6,061 bases of DNA. Origin: Nitrospinota bacterium. Lineage in GTDB: Bacteria; Nitrospinota_A; UBA7883. The position numbers and the translations under genes were made by a program. Shown here piece after piece: positions 1 through 4,480 of the stretch. Every line of letters starts with the position of its first letter. The first letter of the stretch is position 1. Below the pieces are notes generated by a model. The model ran no database searches, was not told the origin of the DNA, and was given only the letters and a program-made list of their open reading frames with translations. Location: positions 1-6,061 of the forward strand of contig JAOUNV010000139.1 of NCBI GenBank assembly GCA_029880775.1. The letters run 5' to 3'.

Positions 1-121
1 GATCGGGGAGGGCTGGAGGCTTACAAGACACCTGGGTCCCGGCGGCCACTGGCGGATTAATAGCATTGCGATAACCGACTGGCTGCGGAGAAACCACACC
101 TATGAGCGGGCTGGGGAATGA
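1..121 (+). pseudogene. Frame-broken C-terminal remnant of an excisionase/MerR-like HTH DNA-binding protein (5' end outside window)
   Basis: Frame 1 starts with the residues GGLEAYKTPG and then runs to a stop at 58-60. Frame 2 gives GGHWRINSIAITDWLRRN and stops with TGA at 119-121. Joined, the two read like the usual wing-and-helix of small excisionase (HTH_17) domains, where a motif such as LxAYxTPGGHxRI is followed by a short helix. The join needs removal of one base near 37, or of seven bases (about 35-41) to restore TPGGHWRI exactly. The family call rests on this pattern, without a database match. If the frame 2 reading is the true one from further upstream, the gene could be intact and the resemblance of frame 1 accidental. 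The GC-rich composition contrasts with the AT-rich DNA that follows. Confidence 0.4.
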
Positions 122-140
122 GAGGACGGTTGAGTGTATC

Positions 141-152
141 AACACTTGTGTT
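141..152. repeat. Short inverted repeat AACAC-TT-GTGTT
   Basis: A 5-base perfect inverted repeat with a 2-base centre lies about 180 bases upstream of the toxin gene, at the start of the AT-rich DNA. A second, overlapping pairing (AGTGT at 133-137 with ACACT at 142-146) is also possible. It could be a protein-binding site, but arms this short are common by chance in AT-rich DNA. Confidence 0.25.
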
Positions 153-199
153 AATTGCAAGATATTGAATGATAATGCTATCTTTACTAGGTGATGTGA

Positions 200-211
200 T
201 ATCTCTAGATA
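200..211. repeat. Short inverted repeat TATCT-CT-AGATA
   Basis: A 5-base perfect inverted repeat with a 2-base centre in the AT-rich leader upstream of the toxin-antitoxin operon. No gene is visible between 122 and 331. This stretch otherwise holds only A-tracts and weak promoter-like hexamers (for example TTGCAA at 155-160 and TATCTT at 179-184, 18 bases apart). Confidence 0.2.
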
Positions 212-291
212 GGTAGTATGGCCATGTGTGGTAAAAAAAAGCTTATGAGTTCAAAAAAACCTTAAATGTGTGTATTGAAAAGCGTAGAACA

Positions 292-310
292 ATTAACCTG
301 AAGGGTTAAT
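292..310. promoter_or_regulatory. Candidate operator of the toxin-antitoxin operon (perfect 7-base inverted repeat)
   Basis: ATTAACC at 292-298 and GGTTAAT at 304-310 are perfect reverse complements around the 5-base centre TGAAG. The site ends 21 bases before the toxin start codon. HigA-type antitoxins bind inverted repeats in their own promoter through the HTH domain and repress the operon, so this is the obvious candidate site for the protein encoded at 669-1766. The palindrome is directly visible; the binding partner is inferred from position and family. Confidence 0.55.
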
Positions 311-315
311 CATTC

Positions 316-344
316 TTGACATGGGGTTCGTTTGGATATATCTT
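316..344 (+). promoter_or_regulatory. Possible sigma-70-type promoter overlapping the toxin start codon
   Basis: A consensus -35 hexamer TTGACA lies at 316-321 and a fair -10 hexamer TATCTT at 339-344, with a 17-base spacer. Transcription would begin near 350, inside the toxin gene, so the transcript would carry the antitoxin but not an intact toxin. The -35 box begins 5 bases after the palindrome at 292-310. The TTGACA match is strong but the -10 is only moderate. Confidence 0.3.
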
Positions 345-676
345 TTAGGAACAAGAAACTTGAAAAAGAACTTAGTGAGGAAAAAAAGCTTACTAAGATC
401 CATGGTTCGCTACGCGCAAAAAAGATCAGAATTCGTCTTGAAGAGTTCAGAGTCGCTCTATGCTTAATGGATTTCTGGCCTCCAAAAAGCGGACCAGGCA
501 GGTGTCATGAGCTAACAGGAAATCGAAAAGGGCAGTTGTCTGTTGACCTGGATCATCCATACAGGCTGATATTTGTACCTGATCATAATCCGATGCCTTT
601 ACATGATAATGAAGGTCTTGATTGGTCTAAGGTGACTTCAATTAAGATTATGGGAATAGAGGATACACATGGGTAA
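332..676 (+). CDS. higB: HigB/RelE-like toxin of a type II toxin-antitoxin system
   Basis: A 114-residue protein of the HigB (plasmid maintenance killer) branch of the RelE/ParE superfamily, whose members are usually ribosome-dependent mRNA endonucleases. The N-terminus DISFRNKKLEKE, the middle helix AKKIRIRLEEF and the hallmark segment PGRCHELTGNRKGQLSVDL followed by HPYRLIF are all typical. The length is slightly above the common 90-110 residues because of an inserted stretch near HNPMPLHDNEGLDW. The start is TTG at 332, supported by the family N-terminus and by an in-frame stop at 317-319; a weak GGGG at 323-326 could serve as ribosome-binding site. The 3' end overlaps the antitoxin gene by 8 bases, so the pair is probably translationally coupled. 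Toxin activity is inferred from the family. Confidence 0.85.
   Translation: MDISFRNKKLEKELSEEKKLTKIHGSLRAKKIRIRLEEFRVALCLMDFWPPKSGPGRCHELTGNRKGQLSVDLDHPYRLIFVPDHNPMPLHDNEGLDWSKVTSIKIMGIEDTHG
658..663 (+). promoter_or_regulatory. Ribosome-binding site of the antitoxin gene
   Basis: AGAGGA inside the 3' end of the toxin gene lies 5 bases before the ATG at 669. It fixes the antitoxin start and lets ribosomes reload while finishing the toxin. Confidence 0.6.
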
Positions 677-1766
677 GACACCGAGAAGCAACTTTCGTCC
701 TGATTATCTGGTTACTCCTGGAGAGGTTCTTGAGGATTACCTTGAAAGCTTGAGCATGACGCAATCTGAGTTGGCCTTGAGAACTGGACTTGCCAAGAAG
801 ACCATCAATGAGATTGTCAAGTGTAAGTCACCGATAACACTTGAAACAGCATTGAAGCTTGAGCGTACTCTTGGACGCCCAGCACATTTCTGGAACAACT
901 TGGAGATTCAGTACCAGGAGGATAAAGTCCGGTTGGAAGAAAAAGAAAAGATGCAAACCAATCTTGACTGGCTGAAAAAGGTCCCAGTAAAAAAATTGAT
1001 TGATTTCCGGTGGATTCCCAAAATTGGAAATAAGATTGAGCAACTTGAGGCCGTTCTTCGTTTCTTTGGAGTCGACTCTCCACAACAATGGAAAACAATC
1101 TGGAAAGAATACCAAGTTGAATATCGTCAAACACAACAATTCGAAAAGAATGCTGTAGCAGTGTCAGCTTGGTTACGCCAAGGTGAGCTTGAAGCAAAAA
1201 AGATATACTGTGAGCCTTTTGATAAAAAGAAATTTCAGCAAATCCTTGTAGACATTCGAAACCTCGCTAGAGAGCAAGAACCGAAGATCTTTATCCCAAA
1301 ACTTGAAGCGTTATGCGCATCTGCTGGTGTGGCGGTAGTTTTTGTACCTGAACTTCCTAACACTGGTGTATGTGGGGCCACCAGATGGATTGGCGACAAG
1401 GCTATCATCCAGCTCAGCTTGCGCTATAAGACTAACGATCATCTCTGGTTTACGTTCTTCCATGAGGCAGGTCATTTAATCAAACATGGGAAGAAAGATA
1501 TATTTATTGAAGGAAAGAATCGTGACGGGGAGAAAGAGAGTCAGGCAGATGTCTTCGCTCAAAATATATTAATTCCACAAAAAGCTTTTTCGCGGTTTAG
1601 ATCATCATCCAGCTATACTTTGGGGGATATCCGACGGTTTGCAAATGAAATTGATATCGCTCCAGGTATTGTTGTTGGAAGATTGCAACATGAAGGAGTA
1701 ATAGATTACAACATAGGAAACAATCTTAAGGTACGCTATCGCTGGAATACAAATAGATTTACTTAA
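669..1766 (+). CDS. higA: HigA-like antitoxin fused to an ImmA/IrrE-type metallopeptidase domain
   Basis: A 365-residue two-domain protein. Residues about 14-75 form a HigA-type Cro/C1 helix-turn-helix: VTPGEVLEDYLESLSMTQSE, then the TGLAKKTINEIVK recognition region. Residues about 205-310 form an ImmA/IrrE (M78-like) zinc peptidase domain with the metal motif HEAGH at 265-269 and a downstream ESQADVFA segment starting at E290, the likely third ligand. A charged helical linker lies between. Plain HigA antitoxins are about 90-110 residues, so this is the long, peptidase-fused class. Known relatives of the domain cut or inactivate repressors (ImmA) or control stress responses (IrrE); that this one processes a partner is inference. 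It overlaps the upstream toxin gene by 8 bases and probably neutralises the toxin and represses the operon. Confidence 0.85.
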   Translation: MGKTPRSNFRPDYLVTPGEVLEDYLESLSMTQSELALRTGLAKKTINEIVKCKSPITLETALKLERTLGRPAHFWNNLEIQYQEDKVRLEEKEKMQTNLDWLKKVPVKKLIDFRWIPKIGNKIEQLEAVLRFFGVDSPQQWKTIWKEYQVEYRQTQQFEKNAVAVSAWLRQGELEAKKIYCEPFDKKKFQQILVDIRNLAREQEPKIFIPKLEALCASAGVAVVFVPELPNTGVCGATRWIGDKAIIQLSLRYKTNDHLWFTFFHEAGHLIKHGKKDIFIEGKNRDGEKESQADVFAQNILIPQKAFSRFRSSSSYTLGDIRRFANEIDIAPGIVVGRLQHEGVIDYNIGNNLKVRYRWNTNRFT

Positions 1767-1910
1767 TGCTTTTTGAATTACCTAATTAAGGCTCAATATT
1801 GACGCTTCAAAAATCTTGTAAATAGCCATTTTCTTGCGGTTGAAAAGGGAAAATCGTGGTGGGAATGAGTAGAAATCAATGTTGTCGATCACTGTTCTTA
1901 ACATTTATCC

Positions 1911-1943
1911 GAAGCTAAGTGATTTTAAACGAACCTAACTGAT
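1911..1943 (+). repeat. Imperfect 13-base direct repeat, 20 bases apart
   Basis: GAAGCTAAGTGAT (1911-1923) and GAACCTAACTGAT (1931-1943) match at 11 of 13 positions. Their 20-base period is close to two helical turns, which would place bound proteins on the same DNA face. Nearby, ATATGGCTT also occurs twice (1942-1950 and 1966-1974). Confidence 0.35.
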
Positions 1944-2072
1944 ATGGCTTATATATCAAAGAGCTATATGGCTTGTGGCGGTGTTTTTTCTCCGGAGGCA
2001 TTAGCTTCACTAAACTGTGGAAAACGCGCTCTAGGGCCAAATGGAGGGCTCTTAATGTGGCGCAAGTTAAAG

Positions 2073-2098
2073 AGCGTTTAAACCCGCTTGCATCAATG
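2073..2098 (+). repeat. 26-base direct repeat, copy A
   Basis: This copy reads AGCGTTTAAACCCGCTTG, then C, then ATCAATG. It differs from copy B at one base only (C here, T in B). It contains the 8-base palindrome GTTTAAAC. The flanks of the two copies are not similar, so the repeat is sharply bounded, which suggests a binding or recombination site and argues against a general duplication. Confidence 0.75.
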
Positions 2099-2145
2099 GT
2101 TTAGGTGCTGAAATGCCCTGCAATTAGGCCATTTTCCACCCAAAA

Positions 2146-2164
2146 TAGAGGTTTTGACCCTCTA
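2146..2164 (-). terminator. Stem-loop, possible weak terminator of the leftward operon
   Basis: TAGAGG (2146-2151) pairs with CCTCTA (2159-2164) around a 7-base loop. Read on the minus strand the hairpin is followed by TTTT, as in an intrinsic terminator, but the stem is short and the T-run weak. It lies about 250 bases downstream of the last gene of the minus-strand operon. It could equally be part of the repeat structure between the two 26-base copies. Confidence 0.3.
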
Positions 2165-2166
2165 AG

Positions 2167-2181
2167 ACGCTTCTGAAGCGT
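2167..2181. repeat. 7-base inverted repeat ACGCTTC-T-GAAGCGT
   Basis: A perfect inverted repeat with a single central base. Its right arm runs into the start of 26-base repeat copy B. The close spacing suits a dimeric protein site better than a stable hairpin. Confidence 0.4.
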
Positions 2182-2202
2182 TTAAACCCGCTTGTATCAA
2201 TG
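2177..2202 (+). repeat. 26-base direct repeat, copy B
   Basis: This copy reads AGCGTTTAAACCCGCTTG, then T, then ATCAATG, 104 bases to the right of copy A with one mismatch. The 9-mer AAAACGCGC flanks the pair on the outside (2021-2029 and 2216-2224). Read on the other strand that 9-mer contains GCGTTTT, similar to the GCGTTTA in the repeats, so the area carries four GCGTTT-type cores in mixed orientation. Confidence 0.75.
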
Positions 2203-2259
2203 AGATATAGACCGTAAAACGCGCCTGGAGCCCTGATATATGGTGAAAAGGGGGATTGG

Positions 2260-2282
2260 AACTTTCAAATTACTTGAAAGTT
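2260..2282. repeat. Inverted pair of AACTTTCAA motifs (motif copies 1 and 2)
   Basis: AACTTTCAA (2260-2268) and TTGAAAGTT (2274-2282) are perfect 9-base reverse complements with a 5-base centre ATTAC. This is the strongest palindrome in the window. Two more copies of the same motif follow at 2291-2302 and 2364-2375. Confidence 0.7.
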
Positions 2283-2290
2283 TACATTAT

Positions 2291-2302
2291 AACTTGAAAG
2301 TT
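2291..2302 (-). repeat. AACTTTCAAGTT motif, copy 3
   Basis: AACTTGAAAGTT on the plus strand is the exact reverse complement of copy 4. Its CTTGAAAGTT core (2293-2302) lies exactly 20 bases from that of copy 2 (2273-2282), in the same orientation, which would put bound proteins on the same DNA face. Confidence 0.7.
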
Positions 2303-2321
2303 AGATAAACACTCTGATAAT
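2294..2321 (+). promoter_or_regulatory. Candidate rightward promoter within the motif array
   Basis: TTGAAA at 2294-2299 (part of motif copy 3) and GATAAT at 2316-2321 are each one base from the sigma-70 consensus, with a 16-base spacer. Transcription would start near 2328 and run into the 3' end of the minus-strand operon as antisense. A protein bound to the AACTTTCAAGTT motifs would cover the -35. On the minus strand a perfect TATAAT (2337-2342) also occurs, but its -35 is poor. Confidence 0.35.
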
Positions 2322-2363
2322 AAAAGGATAAGAGCGATTATATTAGTCCTGGGCTGGATAATT

Positions 2364-2375
2364 AACTTTCAAGTT
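2364..2375 (+). repeat. AACTTTCAAGTT motif, copy 4
   Basis: The exact 12-base motif lies 41 bases before the stop codon of the last minus-strand gene and is the copy nearest the Mu-like operon. It is the exact reverse complement of copy 3, which sits on the opposite side of the candidate promoter at 2294-2321. Confidence 0.7.
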
Positions 2376-2416
2376 GAGCCTGCAGAAATAGATAAATCAA
2401 TCCAACTTATAGGCTG

Positions 2417-2680
2417 TCATGTTTTATTACTCGTATTCTTTCTTGGAAATGGCCAGCTCCCGTAACGTGTTCTATGCCAGTAGCGCTCTATGGAGCTGTG
2501 GGATGCGGCGCGATCCGGCCCGAACCGCTCCCGGCAGATCCTCTCAATTTCCCTGAACCCCATCCTGGTTAAAAGCTCTTCCACCAGCGCACGTTGCTCG
2601 TCATCCAGCCATAGCTTCGGCGGGACACCGACCCTATGAAGCCCAGCCCATTCCTCACGCTTTTCTTTGATACTTTTCAT
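2417..2680 (-). CDS. Small HTH-like phage protein, last gene of the Mu-like early operon
   Basis: An 87-residue basic protein I do not firmly recognise. The central part, from about residue 18 (VGVPPKLWLDDEQRALVEEL) to SHSSIERYWHRTR, has the look of a helix-turn-helix: a helix, a glycine turn (TRMGFREIERICRERFG), then a serine-rich start to a recognition-like helix ending in RYW. The pattern resembles the small Mu gp27/DUF3486 proteins, which end their domain with a similar SxSxxxRY motif, but the match is by eye only. In Mu, the gene after gemA is the middle activator mor; the Mor signature is not evident here. The start is ATG at 2680 with AGGGG (2686-2690) 5 bases upstream. It overlaps gemA by 26 bases, so it is co-transcribed. 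Confidence 0.6.
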   Translation of the reverse strand: MKSIKEKREEWAGLHRVGVPPKLWLDDEQRALVEELLTRMGFREIERICRERFGPDRAASHSSIERYWHRTRYGSWPFPRKNTSNKT

Positions 2681-3077
2681 CCTTACCCCTTTTGCCGACC
2701 ATTTTTAACAAAGCTGTTATGGCCGCCCCGGCTTTTTGCTTATTAAGGAATCGAATATGTGAAACCTTGTGATATTTTCGCAACCATTGGTTGAGCCCCT
2801 TACAATCGGGGGCGCTAGTGTATTTTTTCCAAAGGACACAGATATGGTTAATTTGAGCCTGCGTGGCCATTCCCTCACGTTCACCAAGATGGCCCTTCTC
2901 CTTATAACCAAAATCGCGAAAAACACCCATAAGGCTAATGAACTGACCGCCTGTCAGTTCCTTGGAGCTGGCCACACCAAACAATTTATAAAGGATATTC
3001 CTATACTCATCATCGGCGATTTTCAACTCCTTCAAGGCGATATGGATCACCGCCAGCTTGTTTTTATCCAGTGGCAT
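2655..3077 (-). CDS. gemA: GemA-family (DUF1018) Mu-like phage regulatory protein
   Basis: A 140-residue protein with the GemA/DUF1018 layout. The N-terminal part reads KLAVIHIALKELKIADDEYR followed by ILYKLFGVASSKELT, matching the family pattern of a basic helix, a DDxxYR motif and a G-x-x-S-x-x-x-L segment. Later come ATQAQINHICVLW and a C-terminal helix with RFLNKQKAGAAITALL. In Mu, GemA (E16) is an early protein reported to alter host gene expression and DNA topology; the mechanism is poorly defined. I chose the ATG at 3077 because AGAGG (3084-3088) sits 6 bases before it. A TTG two codons upstream at 3083 directly abuts that site and is less likely. It overlaps the previous gene by 14 bases and the next by 26. 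Confidence 0.85.
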   Translation of the reverse strand: MPLDKNKLAVIHIALKELKIADDEYRNILYKLFGVASSKELTGGQFISLMGVFRDFGYKEKGHLGEREGMATQAQINHICVLWKKYTSAPDCKGLNQWLRKYHKVSHIRFLNKQKAGAAITALLKMVGKRGKDEKYQRKA

Positions 3078-3528
3078 GCTCAACCTCTAGTGATCTGTTT
3101 TGTCCTTCAGCTTCCTTGCCCTTATTGCGCTCCTCCGTAAATTGAAGGATGGCGAAAACGTCTTCTGCAAACTCCGCTTTGATCCCATAAAGTGGCTTCC
3201 ATATCGTCCCGGATTCAATTTCCCAGTGAAAATGTTTATGATCGCTGAAGACTTTTCTGATGCGAGCGCTATATCTCAAGTCACGCTCAGTTTGTTCATA
3301 TTCCCTACATGCCTCTTTAGAATCCACCGCATATTTCCGTAGGAGGTCCGAAAGTTGGAATAAATCCTCCATGTCGAACATCCATGGTTTGGCTTCATCA
3401 GGCCAACTTGTAAGGTAGACCGCTTTAGAAAGCGCCGCGCATTTATCTATCGCATCGGTAAGCCGTATCCATGCTTTATGATGTTCTTTAGAACTTTTAT
3501 TATAACTGTTGTCTCCCGGATCAATCAT
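3064..3528 (-). CDS. Unrecognised 154-residue protein between Mu B-like ATPase and GemA
   Basis: I do not recognise the family. The protein is hydrophilic, rich in charged and aromatic residues, and mostly helical in appearance, with no signal peptide or membrane segment. Notable features are HHKAWIRLTDAIDKCAALSK near the N-terminus, a Trp/Met stretch WPDEAKPWMFDMEDLF around residues 42-57, and a charged middle containing EQTERDLRYSARIRKVF. In Mu this operon slot carries kil, gam and small accessory genes; I see no likeness to Gam. The start is well fixed: ATG lies 1 base after the stop of the ATPase gene, and GGGAGGG (3533-3539), inside the end of that gene, lies 4 bases before it. Its 3' end overlaps gemA. 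A role accessory to transposition or host takeover is only guilt by association. Confidence 0.75.
   Translation of the reverse strand: MIDPGDNSYNKSSKEHHKAWIRLTDAIDKCAALSKAVYLTSWPDEAKPWMFDMEDLFQLSDLLRKYAVDSKEACREYEQTERDLRYSARIRKVFSDHKHFHWEIESGTIWKPLYGIKAEFAEDVFAILQFTEERNKGKEAEGQNRSLEVEHATG
3084..3088 (-). promoter_or_regulatory. Ribosome-binding site deciding the gemA start
   Basis: AGAGG on the minus strand is 6 bases from the ATG at 3077 and immediately adjacent to the alternative TTG at 3083, so it favours the ATG. Confidence 0.55.
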
Positions 3529-3529
3529 T

Positions 3530-4480
3530 TTACCCTCCCGTAATTAATGTTATGGCTTCCTCTAAATGCCTTTTTTCGATATCGCAACCTTCGGCCTTGG
3601 CCAACGTGGCGGCCAGCCGTAAAGTCCTGTGGACGGAACGCAACCCGCCCAGGCGGGCGGTCTGTTCCAGCGTTTCAATAATTCTCTGGCCACGGACACT
3701 ATAAATAGCGGCCAACTTTCCTATATCCCCTTTTGTAATAGAAAGTCGAACGTACCTGGCCACGCGGGAATACAGTTGGGTGAAGGCGGCGCTCTGTGGT
3801 CCGCTGGTCATTCGATGGAGGATATATTCATTTCCCGCAAGGGCCACGGACACTCCAGTCTCATCAAACAGTCCCCTGGCTGCCTCCAACGCTGGCAAGC
3901 TCAAATGCTGGGCTTCGTCTACAATCAGGAGTCTTACTTTTTTGTCTTCTATGTGCTCAACAATATCTCTAAACAGACGATACGACCGTGACCCGGAAAT
4001 GGAACACCCGCCCCGTCCCAGGCAGTCGCTCAGCCTTTGCATGAACTGTGAAACGCCCTTGTTCAGGACCGTAAGCCCCACATAAACCGCTCCCTTGTTT
4101 TCATTAATATACTTCTTCATGGAGACTGTTTTCCCCGTGCCTGGTTCCCCCAGGATCACCACCATGGAAGGGAATGCAATGGCATAGTTGAGCGTCTGGA
4201 GTATTTGCTTTGACGCTTGGGTGTCTATCAAGGCGCCTTCTTTTGTCTCCCCTGACTCCAGTCTATCGGCCAGCCATCGCGCCAGGCGCCCCTCCACTGC
4301 GGAGATATCCCCCCGATATTGCCCATGGAGCCATTGGCTCAGGGTGGAGGGACTCAATCCCACCTCCCTGGCCACGGCCCCTTGGGATATGCCCTCGGCC
4401 TCGATGATGGCCCGGACCTGGCTCATTATCCCGGAAGGAGGCTGGCCGTCTTCGATTGTTTTTAAGCCGAGGGAATTCAT
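3530..4480 (-). CDS. Mu B-like AAA+ ATPase, target-DNA-binding transposition protein
   Basis: A 316-residue protein, nearly the same length as phage Mu B (312). Residues about 20-72 form an N-terminal helix-turn-helix (ISQGAVAREVGLSPSTLSQW). The AAA+ core has Walker A GEPGTGKT at 111-118, Walker B LLIVDEAQ at 184-191, a sensor-1-like asparagine in ALAGNEY (N217), and QLYSRVARY at about 235-243, matching the RLFSRIAKR arginine-finger region of Mu B. The C-terminal helical domain contains GLRSVHRTLRLAA. Mu B forms ATP-dependent filaments on target DNA, stimulates the transposase and gives target immunity; the intact motifs suggest the same here. The start ATG overlaps the transposase stop as ATGA. 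An internal ATG at 4426 (M19) would still keep the HTH. Confidence 0.93.
   Translation of the reverse strand: MNSLGLKTIEDGQPPSGIMSQVRAIIEAEGISQGAVAREVGLSPSTLSQWLHGQYRGDISAVEGRLARWLADRLESGETKEGALIDTQASKQILQTLNYAIAFPSMVVILGEPGTGKTVSMKKYINENKGAVYVGLTVLNKGVSQFMQRLSDCLGRGGCSISGSRSYRLFRDIVEHIEDKKVRLLIVDEAQHLSLPALEAARGLFDETGVSVALAGNEYILHRMTSGPQSAAFTQLYSRVARYVRLSITKGDIGKLAAIYSVRGQRIIETLEQTARLGGLRSVHRTLRLAATLAKAEGCDIEKRHLEEAITLITGG

Larger units (their letters stand above)
1767..2416. other. 650-base AT-rich, repeat-rich region without a convincing gene, between convergent operons
   Basis: No reading frame here has both a credible start and family-like sequence; the longest candidate with a start near a Shine-Dalgarno-like GGAG is a 22-codon frame at 2240-2308, which I do not believe. 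The region lies between the 3' ends of the toxin-antitoxin operon (left, +) and the Mu-like operon (right, -). It contains a 26-base direct repeat pair, a 13-base imperfect repeat, two inverted repeats, and four copies of an AACTTTCAAGTT-type motif, listed separately. It may be an element end, a regulatory region or an RNA locus. Confidence 0.6.

Noticed and set aside
817..1197. Minus-strand frames inside the antitoxin gene
   Set aside because: They are antisense to a well-supported HigA-peptidase fusion and have no recognisable features.
2073..2202. Two 26-base repeats as a minimal CRISPR array
   Set aside because: Only two copies, a 78-base gap between them that contains its own inverted repeats, and no cas genes in the window.
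2240..2308. Small 22-codon frame starting ATG at 2240
   Set aside because: It has only a distant Shine-Dalgarno-like GGAG, its codons are made up of the motif array itself, and nothing in it looks like a protein family.
2769..3140. Plus-strand frame of 123 codons opposite gemA and the upstream gene
   Set aside because: It lies antisense to a recognisable GemA protein and a tightly coupled gene, and its translation has no family-like features.
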